DNA of 64,000 nucleotides from Mariniphaga sp041687255 (GTDB lineage: Bacteria; Bacteroidota; Bacteroidia; Bacteroidales; Prolixibacteraceae). The DNA lies in assembly GCA_041687255.1 (NCBI GenBank), contig JAWLCL010000015.1, positions 53,052 through 117,051 on the forward strand, given 5' to 3'. Both the position numbers and the translations under genes were made by a program. The notes beneath the pieces were generated by a model. It was not told the DNA's origin, did not search any database, and saw only the letters and a program-made list of their open reading frames with translations. This document shows positions 35,175 through 44,788 of this stretch, one piece after another (position 1 is the stretch's first letter; each line of letters opens with the position of its first letter).

Positions 35175-37565
35175 ATGAAAAAATCATTCCTGCTCATTCT
35201 GGCTGTTTTTATTGGCCTTGTTTCATCATCTGAAAACAGGGACTGGATTAATTTTAATAACGACTGGCGTTTTATTAAAGGAAACCCTGCGAATGCAGAA
35301 ACTGTTGATTTTGATGATTCACAATGGGAAGTTATTAATGTTCCGCACGATTGGGCAATTTCCGGTCCGTTTATTGAAGAAGGGCCGGGAAACACCGGAA
35401 AATTGCCGTGGAAAGGAGAAGGCTGGTACCGAAAAACATTTACTGTGGAAGAAGACGTTGAGGGGAAGGTGGTTTATTTCCTGTTCGATGGTGTTATGGC
35501 TTTTCCTGAAATATATATCAATGGTAAACTGGCCGGGCAATGGGATTACGGATATAACTCTTTTTATATTGAAGTTTCCGATCATCTCAGGCCCGGAGAT
35601 GAAAATACCATAGCTGTGTATGTCGATACACGCTCTCACGACAGCCGCTGGTACCCGGGAGCAGGCATCTGCCGCAAAGTAAGGATGCTTGTAACCGACC
35701 CTGTTCATTCTGAAATCTGGGGAACTTATATCACCACTCCGGTAATGGAAAAATCACACGCTGAAGTAAGGGTGCTTAATTCCATTAATAATTTCAGTCC
35801 TGCTGAAAAGGAAATAACTGTTATTGCAACTGTTTTGGATCAGGAGGGCAAAGAGATAACTTCCGCTGAAGCGAAGAAAAAGATAGCAGCAGGAAGTACC
35901 TTTCAATACGATCATTGGTTGAAAGTGAATCAGCCAAAACGGTGGGATGTGGATAATCCGGTTTTGTACAGCATCCGAACCACCGTGAAGGAGGGAGAGA
36001 GGGTACTGGATGAAAAAACTTCTTCATTTGGTTTCCGTACCATTAAATTCACCGCCGATGATGGATTTCACCTCAACGGCCGCCGGCTGCAGCTTAAGGG
36101 TGTCAATCTGCATCACGATCACGGTCCGTTGGGAGCCGCATTTAATTACCGTTCCATGGAACGGAAGCTTGAAATAATGAAGGAAATGGGTGTGAATGCC
36201 ATACGTAACAGCCATAACATTGATGCTCCTGAACTGCTTGAACTATGCGATAAAATGGGTTTTGTTGTTTTTAACGAAGCTTTTGATAAATGGGATGCCA
36301 AGGCAGACATCACCCCCGAAACCGATTTTTATGAATTTGGTGAGCGCAACATCCGAAATTTTGTGATGCGCGACCGGAATCATCCTTCAGTAATAATCTG
36401 GAGTGTCGGCAATGAAATGGGGGACATTCAGTCAAACACCAACTTTGGATTGCAAAAACTGGCTGCCATGGTTGGTTATGTGAGGAAATATGATGTAACA
36501 CGACCTGTAACCATGGCAAACGATCAGGATCGGAATGCACGATGGCGTCACTTCGATTATTACGATGTACACTCCTGGAATTATAACCAAAGGTGGGAAC
36601 CTGCACGCAGTTTGGACCCCTCTAAATCGGTTATAATAAGTGAATCTGGTTCAACGGTCAGCACACGTGGCTTTTATGAGCTGCCGCTGCCTGAAGAGCA
36701 TTCTGAATTTACTGAATCGGGTTATGTAAGTTCCTACGATTTGCATGCTCCCTATTGGGCCGAAATTCCCGATGATGATTTTATGTGGCAGGAAGAGGGA
36801 AAATACATTGCCGGTGAATTTGTCTGGACCGGTTTCGACTACCTGGGAGAACCGACTCCGTATATGGATTCGCGGAGTTCCTATTTTGGAATCGTTGATT
36901 TGGTTGGAATTCCAAAAGACAGGTTTTACCTGTACCAGAGCCACTGGCGGCCTGAGAAAAATATGGTCCATATCCTTCCACACTGGAACTGGGAAGGCAT
37001 GAAAGGGAAAAACGTACCTGTATTTGTATATACCAACGGCGACAGCGCTGAGCTTTTCCTGAACGGAAAATCATTGGGGCGGAAATCAAAAAAGCCGGAT
37101 TCCGATGTTTCAACCGAACGCTACCGCCTGATGTGGCACGATGTGGCGTATGAACCGGGAGAGTTAAAGGCTGTAGGTTATAAAGACGGAATGCAGGTGG
37201 GTGAGGCTGTTGTTAGAACTGCCGGAAAACCACATACCCTTAAACTTTCACCCGACAGGGAAGTTATAGCTGCCGATGGTGAAGATTTATGTTTTGTAAA
37301 GGTGGAAGCCTATGATAGAAATGGTAATTTATGCCCCCTGGCTGATAACCTGATAAATTTTGATGTTAAGGGTAATGGTAGAATTGCCGGAGTGGGTAAT
37401 GGCGACCAGAAGTCGTATGAACCCTTTTTGGCATCCTACCGGAAATTATTCAACGGCAAGGCAATGCTCATTTTGCGATCTGTAAATAATAATCCCGGAG
37501 AGATTGAAATAACCGCAACTTCAAAAGGATTAAAATCAGAAAGCATAAAAATTACAAGCCGCTGA
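35175..37565 (+). CDS. glycoside hydrolase family 2 beta-galactosidase-like enzyme
   Basis: The 796-residue secreted enzyme begins at the ATG at 35175, which starts the signal peptide MKKSFLLILAVFIGLVSS. The N-terminal sugar-binding domain (about 25-180), an immunoglobulin-like domain, and the TIM barrel with catalytic acid/base E414 (WSVGNEMGD) and nucleophile E490 (IISESGS) follow in order. C-terminal beta domains end the protein. GH2 enzymes remove beta-linked galactose, glucuronic acid or mannose; the specificity here is not evident. The Tat-type Gfo/Idh/MocA gene follows after 64 bases, so the two probably share a transcript. Confidence 0.92.
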   Translation: MKKSFLLILAVFIGLVSSSENRDWINFNNDWRFIKGNPANAETVDFDDSQWEVINVPHDWAISGPFIEEGPGNTGKLPWKGEGWYRKTFTVEEDVEGKVVYFLFDGVMAFPEIYINGKLAGQWDYGYNSFYIEVSDHLRPGDENTIAVYVDTRSHDSRWYPGAGICRKVRMLVTDPVHSEIWGTYITTPVMEKSHAEVRVLNSINNFSPAEKEITVIATVLDQEGKEITSAEAKKKIAAGSTFQYDHWLKVNQPKRWDVDNPVLYSIRTTVKEGERVLDEKTSSFGFRTIKFTADDGFHLNGRRLQLKGVNLHHDHGPLGAAFNYRSMERKLEIMKEMGVNAIRNSHNIDAPELLELCDKMGFVVFNEAFDKWDAKADITPETDFYEFGERNIRNFVMRDRNHPSVIIWSVGNEMGDIQSNTNFGLQKLAAMVGYVRKYDVTRPVTMANDQDRNARWRHFDYYDVHSWNYNQRWEPARSLDPSKSVIISESGSTVSTRGFYELPLPEEHSEFTESGYVSSYDLHAPYWAEIPDDDFMWQEEGKYIAGEFVWTGFDYLGEPTPYMDSRSSYFGIVDLVGIPKDRFYLYQSHWRPEKNMVHILPHWNWEGMKGKNVPVFVYTNGDSAELFLNGKSLGRKSKKPDSDVSTERYRLMWHDVAYEPGELKAVGYKDGMQVGEAVVRTAGKPHTLKLSPDREVIAADGEDLCFVKVEAYDRNGNLCPLADNLINFDVKGNGRIAGVGNGDQKSYEPFLASYRKLFNGKAMLILRSVNNNPGEIEITATSKGLKSESIKITSR

Positions 37566-37629
37566 TACCGGTCATTTTTAAGTATCATTTCAGCTAATAA
37601 CACGTAAATATTAATTAAAACACGAAAAT

Positions 37630-38913
37630 ATGGACAGAAGAAATTTTATTCATAAAACATCGGTAGGAACAGCAGCCATGGTAACAGCATTTCATATTCC
37701 CTCATTTGCTCAAAACCGTAAACTGAAAATCGGATTGATCGGCAGCGGCTGGTATGGAATGGTAGTAGCCAAATCTGCATTAAAGGCTGGTGATGTTGAG
37801 ATTTCAGCAGTATGCGATGTTGATACAGAACATCTGAGAAACAGCGTGAGCGAACTTGAATCGTTACAGGGGAACAAACCCGTGGAATTTAAAGATTATA
37901 ACGAACTGCTGGAGGTAAAAGATCTTGATGCAGTAATTATTGGAACCCCTCCGCAGTGGCATGCGCTTCAATTTATAGCTGCATGCGAAAAAGGACTGGA
38001 TATTTATTGTGAAAAACCCCTGGCCTATGATGTGGAGGAAGGCAAAGTCATGATGCGTGCAGCGGAAAAAGCAGGTAATATTGTACAGGTAGGTTTCCAG
38101 AGGCGGCAGAGCGAAGCCTTTAAGAAAGCAAAGTCATTGATAAACGACGGTACTACCGGTAAGATTCACCAGGTTGAAGCGCAAATTCATTACAACCCTT
38201 CCATGGAAGATACCACCATACAGGAGCCGCCGGCTTCACTCGACTGGGACACATGGTGCGGACCGGCGCCTAAGCTGCCCTATCGGCCTAACATCGGGCA
38301 CAAGGCGTGGCGGCTTGAAAAGGAATATGGCAACGGCCACCTGGTCGACTGGGGTATACACCACATCGACATCTTAAGGCAGATAATGAATTTTGATATT
38401 CCCGATTCTTTCAGTACAAAAGGAGGAAACCTGACCCTGGAAGGGAAAATTACAACTCCCGATACCCTTGTTGCAACAATGAATTTCGGTGATATTCCCG
38501 TCATCTGGCAGCACCGGCTTTGGGGACCGGGTGACCTGAATACTCAGTTTAACAATGGCATTTTCTTTTATGGTGAGAAAGCCACTTTATTTGCTTCTGA
38601 CGATAAGCTTGTGCTTATGCCCGCAGGAAGAAACCAAAAGCAGCAGGAGATGATAATTCCTACTCCCGATATGCAGGACAGACATGTTGCTGATTTTGTA
38701 AATGCGGTAAAGGCAAAAAACAGAGATATGATTACTTGTACAGTGGAAGATGCTTTCCGTTCAACAACAACCGTTCAGATGGCAATGGCATCGTATTACA
38801 CCGGAAGTGATGTAATTTGGGATACCGGAAAACAAACTGTACTGAACAATAAGAAAGCAGCCGCCCTGATGGCACGACCATATCGCAACGGATATAAACG
38901 ACCCGATGCTTAA
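37630..38913 (+). CDS. Gfo/Idh/MocA family oxidoreductase, Tat-exported (second copy)
   Basis: The 427-residue protein has a Tat leader (DRRNFIHKT) and hydrophobic stretch, then the Rossmann fold (IGLIGSGWYGMVVAK) and the family YCEKPLAYD strand. The C-terminal domain includes GHLVDWGIHHIDILRQ, a substrate- and metal-region typical of secreted members. It follows the GH2 gene and ends at a terminator, suggesting that a glycosidase and an exported sugar oxidoreductase work together outside the cytoplasm, perhaps through keto-sugar intermediates. That pathway is inference. Confidence 0.88.
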   Translation: MDRRNFIHKTSVGTAAMVTAFHIPSFAQNRKLKIGLIGSGWYGMVVAKSALKAGDVEISAVCDVDTEHLRNSVSELESLQGNKPVEFKDYNELLEVKDLDAVIIGTPPQWHALQFIAACEKGLDIYCEKPLAYDVEEGKVMMRAAEKAGNIVQVGFQRRQSEAFKKAKSLINDGTTGKIHQVEAQIHYNPSMEDTTIQEPPASLDWDTWCGPAPKLPYRPNIGHKAWRLEKEYGNGHLVDWGIHHIDILRQIMNFDIPDSFSTKGGNLTLEGKITTPDTLVATMNFGDIPVIWQHRLWGPGDLNTQFNNGIFFYGEKATLFASDDKLVLMPAGRNQKQQEMIIPTPDMQDRHVADFVNAVKAKNRDMITCTVEDAFRSTTTVQMAMASYYTGSDVIWDTGKQTVLNNKKAAALMARPYRNGYKRPDA

Positions 38914-38927
38914 CCACAATTTACGAC

Positions 38928-38961
38928 AGCCCGGTATCAGAAAATGATTCCGGGCTTTTTT
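38928..38961 (+). terminator. Rho-independent terminator after the GH2 operon
   Basis: AGCCCGG (38928-38934) pairs with CCGGGCT (38950-38956), followed by a run of T. Confidence 0.8.
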
Positions 38962-39386
38962 AAAATGCTGTTCTCCGGTTTTAATTCATTCCTTTTCAAA
39001 TTCATTTAAGCTTATTTGTGCTGTTGGTTAAACAGGATCAACTTTACTGGAATTATTAATCCCATTTTCTTTCGTTATCGCATTGGTTAAAAAATTGAGG
39101 CAGGGTAAACTTATGCCTGATGTTTTGCTGTAGTCGAAATAGGACCAAAGCCATATCAAATTCGGAAAATTGCGAATTTGATATGGTGTAGGTATGGAGT
39201 ATGTATCATGAAATACCGCAGTTCGGAAGTCATTAAAAAAGCTGTCTTTTTTTTATTCCATTTTTATGATCACTCTTCGGGCAATATATTATTTCCTGCA
39301 GGCAAGCAGTGAGGCCGGGTTATTAAGAATACGAAACTAAAGATCCTTCAAAGAAGGTATATATTTGGTGGTGCTGCTATTAATGT
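38962..39386. other. intergenic region with a long palindrome
   Basis: No gene was seen in these 425 bases. The clearest structure is the 36-base perfect palindrome at 39151-39186, listed separately. The rest is AT-rich and shows no promoter match. Confidence 0.5.
39151..39186. repeat. perfect 14-8-14 inverted repeat
   Basis: CCATATCAAATTCG at 39151-39164 is the exact reverse complement of CGAATTTGATATGG at 39173-39186, with an 8-base spacer GAAAATTG. There is no T run after it, so it is not an ordinary terminator. It could be a binding site, a recombination site or a small repeat element. Confidence 0.75.
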
Positions 39387-39420
39387 AAAAAAAAGAGCAG
39401 TAGTGTTTGACTGCTCTTTC
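39387..39420 (-). terminator. terminator for the S8 peptidase transcript
   Basis: AAGAGCAGT (39393-39401) pairs with ACTGCTCTT (39410-39418). On the minus strand, after the peptidase gene, it is followed by a run of T. Confidence 0.8.
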
Positions 39421-39441
39421 TTAAAATACCATCGAAATATT

Positions 39442-40878
39442 TTATTCGGTTACAGCGCGGAAGGCATTCACCCTTCCTTTGCCATAGAAGGATGATGTTC
39501 CGCTTCCGTCGACATTATCAGCGGTTTTTAATAAATTTTTCACTACCGACTGAGGATCTGTTTTCCCATCGTATTTTGAAACAATTAATGCGGCAACACC
39601 CGCTACATGAGGTGATGCAAAACTGGTTCCGGCAGAAAACCAAAACGATTCGTCGGGGCCGGTGCTTAAAACCATATCAAAATACCCATAGGGCTGATCA
39701 TAATAATCTACATCACCGCCCGGAGCGGCGATGTTAATTAACGATTTGCCAAAATCAGTGTAGCTTGCCGGGATATCCAGCATGGGTTCTATTCCATTAA
39801 TTATATCCTGGTACCAGTAATCAGGTGCAGTTGCAGAAACTGCCACTACGTTTTGGAGTTCGGCCGGTATGATAAATATTGACCCGTTGCCGTCAGCATT
39901 TAAACCTTCGTTTCCGGCTGAGGTAATTGTTACTGCACCTTTTGTCCAGGCATAATTGATGGCGCGCTGTTGTGCCAGAATTAAATACTGAATGTAAACC
40001 GCCGGGATTTTTACCAGGTTATCGTTTTCATCGTAGTAAAAACCATTTCTGTTGAACCTGGCCCCAAGACTCATGTTAATCACATCGGCCCCGTTATTTG
40101 CAGCATAAACAATTCCTTCGTTAATCCAGCTGAAATCACCGGTACCCTCTTCTTCCGTAAGTACCTTTACTGCCACAATTTTGGCCTTGGGCGCTACCCC
40201 GATTACACCATAATTGTTGTCGGCTGCCGCAACTATACCGGCTACATGTGTGCCATGATTAAAATCAGATACATTTTGCACATAATATTCTTCACCCGGA
40301 ACAAATGAAGTGCTCAGATCTGTATCTAAATTGGGCGCCAAATCAGGATGATTAGGGTCTATGCCGCTGTCAAGAATAAAAACTTTTGCTTTATTTCCGG
40401 TATACCCTGCATTCCAGGCTTCCGGGGCATCAATGGCATCCAGACCCCACTGGTAAAAGAAGTAAGATTCATCATCACCAATGCTGGGCGGATTGGCTTC
40501 TTTAACAGCTTTTGCAGGATCAATCCATTTTGTCCTCAGGTCAGGAACAATGGCTTTTACTTCGGGTAGCTTTCCTAATTTTCCTTCAATATCCGGAGTG
40601 TCCGGTTTGAGCACAATTACACCAATTTCGGGAATGGATCGGACAACCTGTCCGTAATCTGAAAGCTTCTTTTCCAACCCAGATGGCAGTGTTTCCGATT
40701 TGGTAATCACCATAAAATTACCGTTGTAAGCGCTTTTTAACTCAAGCATTTCGCTTTCGTCAAAAATTTCAGGTTGAAGCTGATGAAGCTCTTCCTGGCA
40801 ACCAAAGAATAAAATCATTAAAAGTATTCCGGGAATGATAAGGAATACTCTAGTTTTGAGGGTAGTGATTTTTTTCAT
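39442..40878 (-). CDS. S8 family subtilisin-like serine peptidase, lipoprotein
   Basis: The 478-residue protein has a lipoprotein signal with Cys27 (ILFFGCQEE), so it is anchored outside the inner membrane. An inhibitor-I9-like propeptide lies at about 50-115. The catalytic triad is D170 (FILDSGIDP), H208 (FNHGTHVAG) and S419 (GTSFASPHVAG), with the oxyanion Asn at about 323. It cleaves proteins extracellularly. The gene is flanked by gaps and has its own terminator. Confidence 0.93.
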   Translation of the reverse strand: MKKITTLKTRVFLIIPGILLMILFFGCQEELHQLQPEIFDESEMLELKSAYNGNFMVITKSETLPSGLEKKLSDYGQVVRSIPEIGVIVLKPDTPDIEGKLGKLPEVKAIVPDLRTKWIDPAKAVKEANPPSIGDDESYFFYQWGLDAIDAPEAWNAGYTGNKAKVFILDSGIDPNHPDLAPNLDTDLSTSFVPGEEYYVQNVSDFNHGTHVAGIVAAADNNYGVIGVAPKAKIVAVKVLTEEEGTGDFSWINEGIVYAANNGADVINMSLGARFNRNGFYYDENDNLVKIPAVYIQYLILAQQRAINYAWTKGAVTITSAGNEGLNADGNGSIFIIPAELQNVVAVSATAPDYWYQDIINGIEPMLDIPASYTDFGKSLINIAAPGGDVDYYDQPYGYFDMVLSTGPDESFWFSAGTSFASPHVAGVAALIVSKYDGKTDPQSVVKNLLKTADNVDGSGTSSFYGKGRVNAFRAVTE

Positions 40879-41440
40879 AATGTGAATCTTTGGGGATTAA
40901 TAATGACTTAAAATTACAACAAAATGATTCATGATTTTTCACTTAGTGGAATTTTAATATTGACTAGCGGGAAGATTTATTTATGCACAACATGGACGGG
41001 TAATCTTAATAAAAGTTGTTCTGTCTTTTATGTCAGTATTTAAAATAGCAAGGTGCTGATTTATTGAAGTTTTGGGCCGGTTGCTTTAGCAGGTATTTTA
41101 GCGGGCTTTCTGATAAGATTGTACTTGTATTGTCAGCTTTTGATTTTTTAGTAGAATAACCGATACAGGAAATAATTCTAACAGGCAGAAGGGGAGAATT
41201 TTATTAAATTGATTTAACGATATGTTACCGGCAAAATGATTGAAACGATCAGCAGCCGGATTATTTTTTGGTTTGATCAAATGCATAACGATCAACAAAT
41301 ATTTTAGAATTATATCTGTTATTTTTATTATGTAATAAACAGGATAATATTAAATTTACCTTTTGTGAAAAAATACTTAATATTCACATAATTTTTAAAT
41401 ACGTTGGAGTGCTGATATCCGACAGAAAAAGTTTTCCAGT
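40879..41440. other. intergenic region, no gene seen
   Basis: The 562-base gap is AT-rich and divergent between the peptidase and the lactonase gene. TACCTTTTG at about 41358 resembles, but does not exactly match, the Bacteroidota -7 element. Open frames present are short and unconvincing. Confidence 0.45.
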
Positions 41441-42325
41441 ATGAAATCAACAAGTTTATTGATATTACTTATGGCAGCAGCAGTAATGTCTTTTGCACAA
41501 AACAGAAATTTGACAGCAAAAAATGCAACTGTAGAGAAAGCCGGAACAGGTTATACATTTACCGAAGGGCCTGCTATGGCTCCTGATGGGAAGGTATATT
41601 TTACCGATCAGCCCAACGACAGGATTTATGTATGGGATGAGAAAAAGGGTGTTTCATTATGGCTGGAAGGAACGCGCAGGTCGAATGGAATGTACTTTAA
41701 TGATGAAGGGCAGTTGGTTGTATGTGCTGATTTATACAATCAGCTGGGGTATTTCGACAGGGATAAGGAATTTCACCTGATTTATGAAGATTACGACGGC
41801 AAGTCGCTGAATGCTCCGAACGATTTATGGATTGCACCCGATGGCGGAATCTATTTTACCGATCCCTATTATCACAGAAGCTGGTGGGAAGAGGGAAGAG
41901 GTGAAGAGCAGGATGTTCGCGGAGTGTATTATTTGAGCCCTGAAAGAAAGATTACACGGGTTATTGATGATTACAAACAACCCAATGGACTGATTGGCAC
42001 TCCCGATGGAAAGACTTTATATGTGTCCGATATTAATGACAAGAAAATATGGAAGTATGATATTCAGACCGATGGTACTTTGTCCAACAAAACATACTTT
42101 GCTCCCCATGGTTCGGATGGTATGACAATCGATAACAGGGGAAATGTCTATCTTACAATGGGAAAGGTTTGGGTATATTCACCCGAAGGAGAACTCATTG
42201 AAGAAATAGATGTTCCTGAAAGTCCGTCGAATGTCTGCTTTGGAGGAAAGAAGCAAAATAAGCTGTTTATTACAGCCAGAACATCGGTATATACGTTAAA
42301 TATGAATGTAAAAGGAGTTGAGTAA
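41441..42325 (+). CDS. SMP-30/gluconolactonase family lactonase, secreted
   Basis: The 294-residue product is a six-bladed beta-propeller lactonase that hydrolyses sugar lactones. A Sec signal peptide covers residues 1-19 (LLMAAAVMSFAQ). The repeats carry the family metal/substrate phrases FTEGPAMAPDGKVYFTDQ, LNAPNDLWIAPDGGIYFTDP and QPNGLIGTPDGKTLYVSD. Its stop codon overlaps the next start by one base (TAATG), so the operon is translationally coupled. With the dehydrogenase and enolase-superfamily genes downstream it suggests oxidation of a sugar to lactone, opening and dehydration. Confidence 0.9.
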   Translation: MKSTSLLILLMAAAVMSFAQNRNLTAKNATVEKAGTGYTFTEGPAMAPDGKVYFTDQPNDRIYVWDEKKGVSLWLEGTRRSNGMYFNDEGQLVVCADLYNQLGYFDRDKEFHLIYEDYDGKSLNAPNDLWIAPDGGIYFTDPYYHRSWWEEGRGEEQDVRGVYYLSPERKITRVIDDYKQPNGLIGTPDGKTLYVSDINDKKIWKYDIQTDGTLSNKTYFAPHGSDGMTIDNRGNVYLTMGKVWVYSPEGELIEEIDVPESPSNVCFGGKKQNKLFITARTSVYTLNMNVKGVE

Positions 42326-43332
42326 TGTTGAATGTTGCAATTGTAGGATTTGGTTTTATGGGCATGACCCACGCCGGGAATCTGATTAAAAATCCCAATG
42401 TAAGTTTACAGGCTATAGTTGATAAAAATACAGCTGATATCCACAGGAAGATTGAGGAGCAGTCGGGTAATTTTTCAACCGGTAAAATAAGTCCTGAAGA
42501 TTTGTCGAGGATAAAAATATACAGCGATTTTGCCGAATGTCTTCAAAAAGAGAAGCCGGATATATGTGTGATTGCTGTTCACACCGATTTGCACTATTCC
42601 ATGGCAAAAATGGCACTGGAAGCCGGCGCCCATGTATTTCTTGAGAAACCATTCTGCCTTAATGTTGATGAGGGGAAGCAATTGATTGAGCTTGCCGCGG
42701 AAAAGAACAGGATTTTAATGATAGGTCATGTTGTGCGGTTTATGCCGGCATGGCAGTTACTGAAAAAATGGGTTGATTCAGGTGAATACGGTGGTTTGGA
42801 ATTTCTTTCCCTGTCGCGTTTTTCAGGGATACCCTCCTGGGGGCAGTGGGTTAACAAACAAGAGAACTTTGGAGGAACAGGCGGAGCGCTTTTTGACCTG
42901 GTCATTCATGATATTGATTTTGCCCAATGGGTATGCGGAATTCCAGAGGCAATTGAAGCGAATAACCTGTCGGGAAAACTCAGTAATTACGATTATGTTT
43001 CAGCAGTATGGAAATACAGGGATTCGAATTTGCATGTGAAAATCGAAGGCGGTAACAATTTTCATCCGCAATTTCCTTTTCATGCCTCCTTCATTGCCCG
43101 GTTTCAGGAAGCAAGCATTTCATATTCATCCAATTCTCCCGAAAGCATTTTAGTGGCAACTGATTCGGGTATTCAATCGTTGTCTGTAGGAAATCCGAAT
43201 GAAGGATTTTCCGGTGAGCTTAATTATTTCATTCATTGTGCTGTCAACAATGAACAGCCTTTGTTATGCACTCCCCAATCGGCGCTAAACGCTGTTGAAA
43301 TTTGCTACAGGCACATCAGGGAGACCAGTTGA
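42325..43332 (+). CDS. Gfo/Idh/MocA family dehydrogenase, cytosolic
   Basis: The 335-residue protein has no signal peptide and opens directly with the Rossmann motif (VAIVGFGFMGMTHAGN). The EKP segment (VFLEKPFCLNVDEGKQ) and the C-terminal domain (GALFDLVIHDIDFAQW) are complete. It would oxidise or reduce a sugar or polyol with NAD(P). The start codon overlaps the stop of the lactonase gene by one base and the enolase-superfamily gene follows after nine bases, so the three are one operon. Confidence 0.9.
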   Translation: MLNVAIVGFGFMGMTHAGNLIKNPNVSLQAIVDKNTADIHRKIEEQSGNFSTGKISPEDLSRIKIYSDFAECLQKEKPDICVIAVHTDLHYSMAKMALEAGAHVFLEKPFCLNVDEGKQLIELAAEKNRILMIGHVVRFMPAWQLLKKWVDSGEYGGLEFLSLSRFSGIPSWGQWVNKQENFGGTGGALFDLVIHDIDFAQWVCGIPEAIEANNLSGKLSNYDYVSAVWKYRDSNLHVKIEGGNNFHPQFPFHASFIARFQEASISYSSNSPESILVATDSGIQSLSVGNPNEGFSGELNYFIHCAVNNEQPLLCTPQSALNAVEICYRHIRETS

Positions 43333-43341
43333 TAATGGTTT

Positions 43342-44637
43342 ATGAAGAAAATACAAATAACTGAGGTAAGTTCGGATTTCGAAAGAGAACCTTTAATCCG
43401 GCCGTTTGGGTTTAAAGGCGGATACCTGACGGAAATATGGCAAACAGCCTCAAGGATTCAAAGCGCATCGGGCCAGGCAAAAATCGGGTTGTGCAGTCAA
43501 AGTGTGTTATGGTCCGATGCCAAAGTATTTGCACATTTTTCTGAAAGCGGAGGTAATGCCATCATGTATGCCATGACGGATTATGCGCTTCAATTGTTAA
43601 ATGGAAGGACTTTTTCTGATCCGGTTGATTTGCTTAATGAATTATGGCCCGAAGTATTAAAGTATGGCAAGAAAATTACAGGTAATTCCAACCTTCGGGA
43701 GACATTTGCTTTAAATGCGCTTGTAGGTATCGATAATGCCATTTGGTTGCTTTATGCTGCTGAGAACAGACTGGATACATTTGATGAAATGATTCCTGAA
43801 AAATGGAAACCTGCCTTTTTATGTAAAAATGATAAGGTAGCCAGTATCCCCCTTGTACCTTACGCAATGCCTCTTCAGGAAGTAAAACAATTTGTTGGGC
43901 AGGGATATTTCTTTTTGAAAATAAAGTTAGGACAGCCGGGGTCACAGGAGGAAATGCTGGAGAAAGATAAAGCCCGGTTAACAGAGATTCATAAATCGAT
44001 AGGTTCTTATCGGACCTTCCATACAAAAGATGGCAGGTTACCTTATTATTTTGATGTCAACGGACGGTATGAACATAAAGATACGTTATTAAGATTTTTA
44101 GAACATGCGCAAAAAATTGGTGCATTTGAACAAATTGCATTGATAGAAGAACCATTTCCAGAAGAATTGAAAATTGATGTCGGTGATGTTCCGGTACGTC
44201 TTGCAGCGGATGAAAGTGCCCACACCGATAAAGATGCTGAAGAAAGAATTCAGATGGGATACAAAGCCATAGCTTTAAAGCCGATTGCCAAGACCCTCAG
44301 CATGACCTTGAAAATTGCCAATGTAGCAAAGCAGCATAAAGTTCCATGTTTCTGTGCCGATCTTACTGTTAACCCGATATTGGTTGACTGGAATAAAAAT
44401 ATAGCCGCCCGGCTGGAGCCTTTTCCCGGACTGAAGATGGGCCTGCTGGAAACAAACGGGCGCCAGAATTACAGGGAATGGAAAAGAATGGAAAGTTATC
44501 ATCCATTTGCAAATGCATTGTGGAGGATTGCTAAAGAAGGTGTGTTTGAACTCAACAGTGATTTTTATGTTAAAAGTGGCGGGGTGTTTAAGCAGTCTCA
44601 TCATTATCAGGAAAAATTTATGAACCTAATTGATTGA
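43342..44637 (+). CDS. enolase-superfamily (mandelate racemase/MLE-like) enzyme, cytosolic
   Basis: The 431-residue protein has the capping domain and barrel of the superfamily. A KxK motif (FLKIKLG), the metal ligands in YYFDVNGRY, ALIEEPF and RLAADESAH, and a strand-6 Lys in KAIALKPIAK can be placed. This combination suits epimerases, muconate-type cycloisomerases or sugar-acid dehydratases. It ends the lactonase-dehydrogenase operon, so a sugar-acid substrate is plausible. It shares only general features with the exported homologue at 29068-30477, which appears distant. Confidence 0.87.
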   Translation: MKKIQITEVSSDFEREPLIRPFGFKGGYLTEIWQTASRIQSASGQAKIGLCSQSVLWSDAKVFAHFSESGGNAIMYAMTDYALQLLNGRTFSDPVDLLNELWPEVLKYGKKITGNSNLRETFALNALVGIDNAIWLLYAAENRLDTFDEMIPEKWKPAFLCKNDKVASIPLVPYAMPLQEVKQFVGQGYFFLKIKLGQPGSQEEMLEKDKARLTEIHKSIGSYRTFHTKDGRLPYYFDVNGRYEHKDTLLRFLEHAQKIGAFEQIALIEEPFPEELKIDVGDVPVRLAADESAHTDKDAEERIQMGYKAIALKPIAKTLSMTLKIANVAKQHKVPCFCADLTVNPILVDWNKNIAARLEPFPGLKMGLLETNGRQNYREWKRMESYHPFANALWRIAKEGVFELNSDFYVKSGGVFKQSHHYQEKFMNLID

Positions 44638-44768
44638 AACATAAAACTTTTTTAAGGCGCCTTATTTTAAGACCTTTATAGCTTATTTTGTTTCGGATTC
44701 ATAGCACAGGACTCTCAATGATGTTAATTTATCATCTGTTTTTTATGTTATGGTTTCATTTTGATTTC

Positions 44769-44776
44769 TATATTTG
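44769..44776 (+). promoter_or_regulatory. Bacteroidota -7 element before the ECF sigma gene
   Basis: TATATTTG matches TAnnTTTG exactly and ends 12 bases before the ATG at 44789. The usual -33 TTTG is not clear. It would give a very short leader. Confidence 0.4.
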
Positions 44777-44788
44777 TCGCTGCCAAAA

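Noticed and set aside
35175..38913. GH2 and Gfo genes as part of the SusCD locus
   Set aside because: They are separated from the sigma-SusC region by a terminator, a protease and another operon, so shared regulation is not supported.
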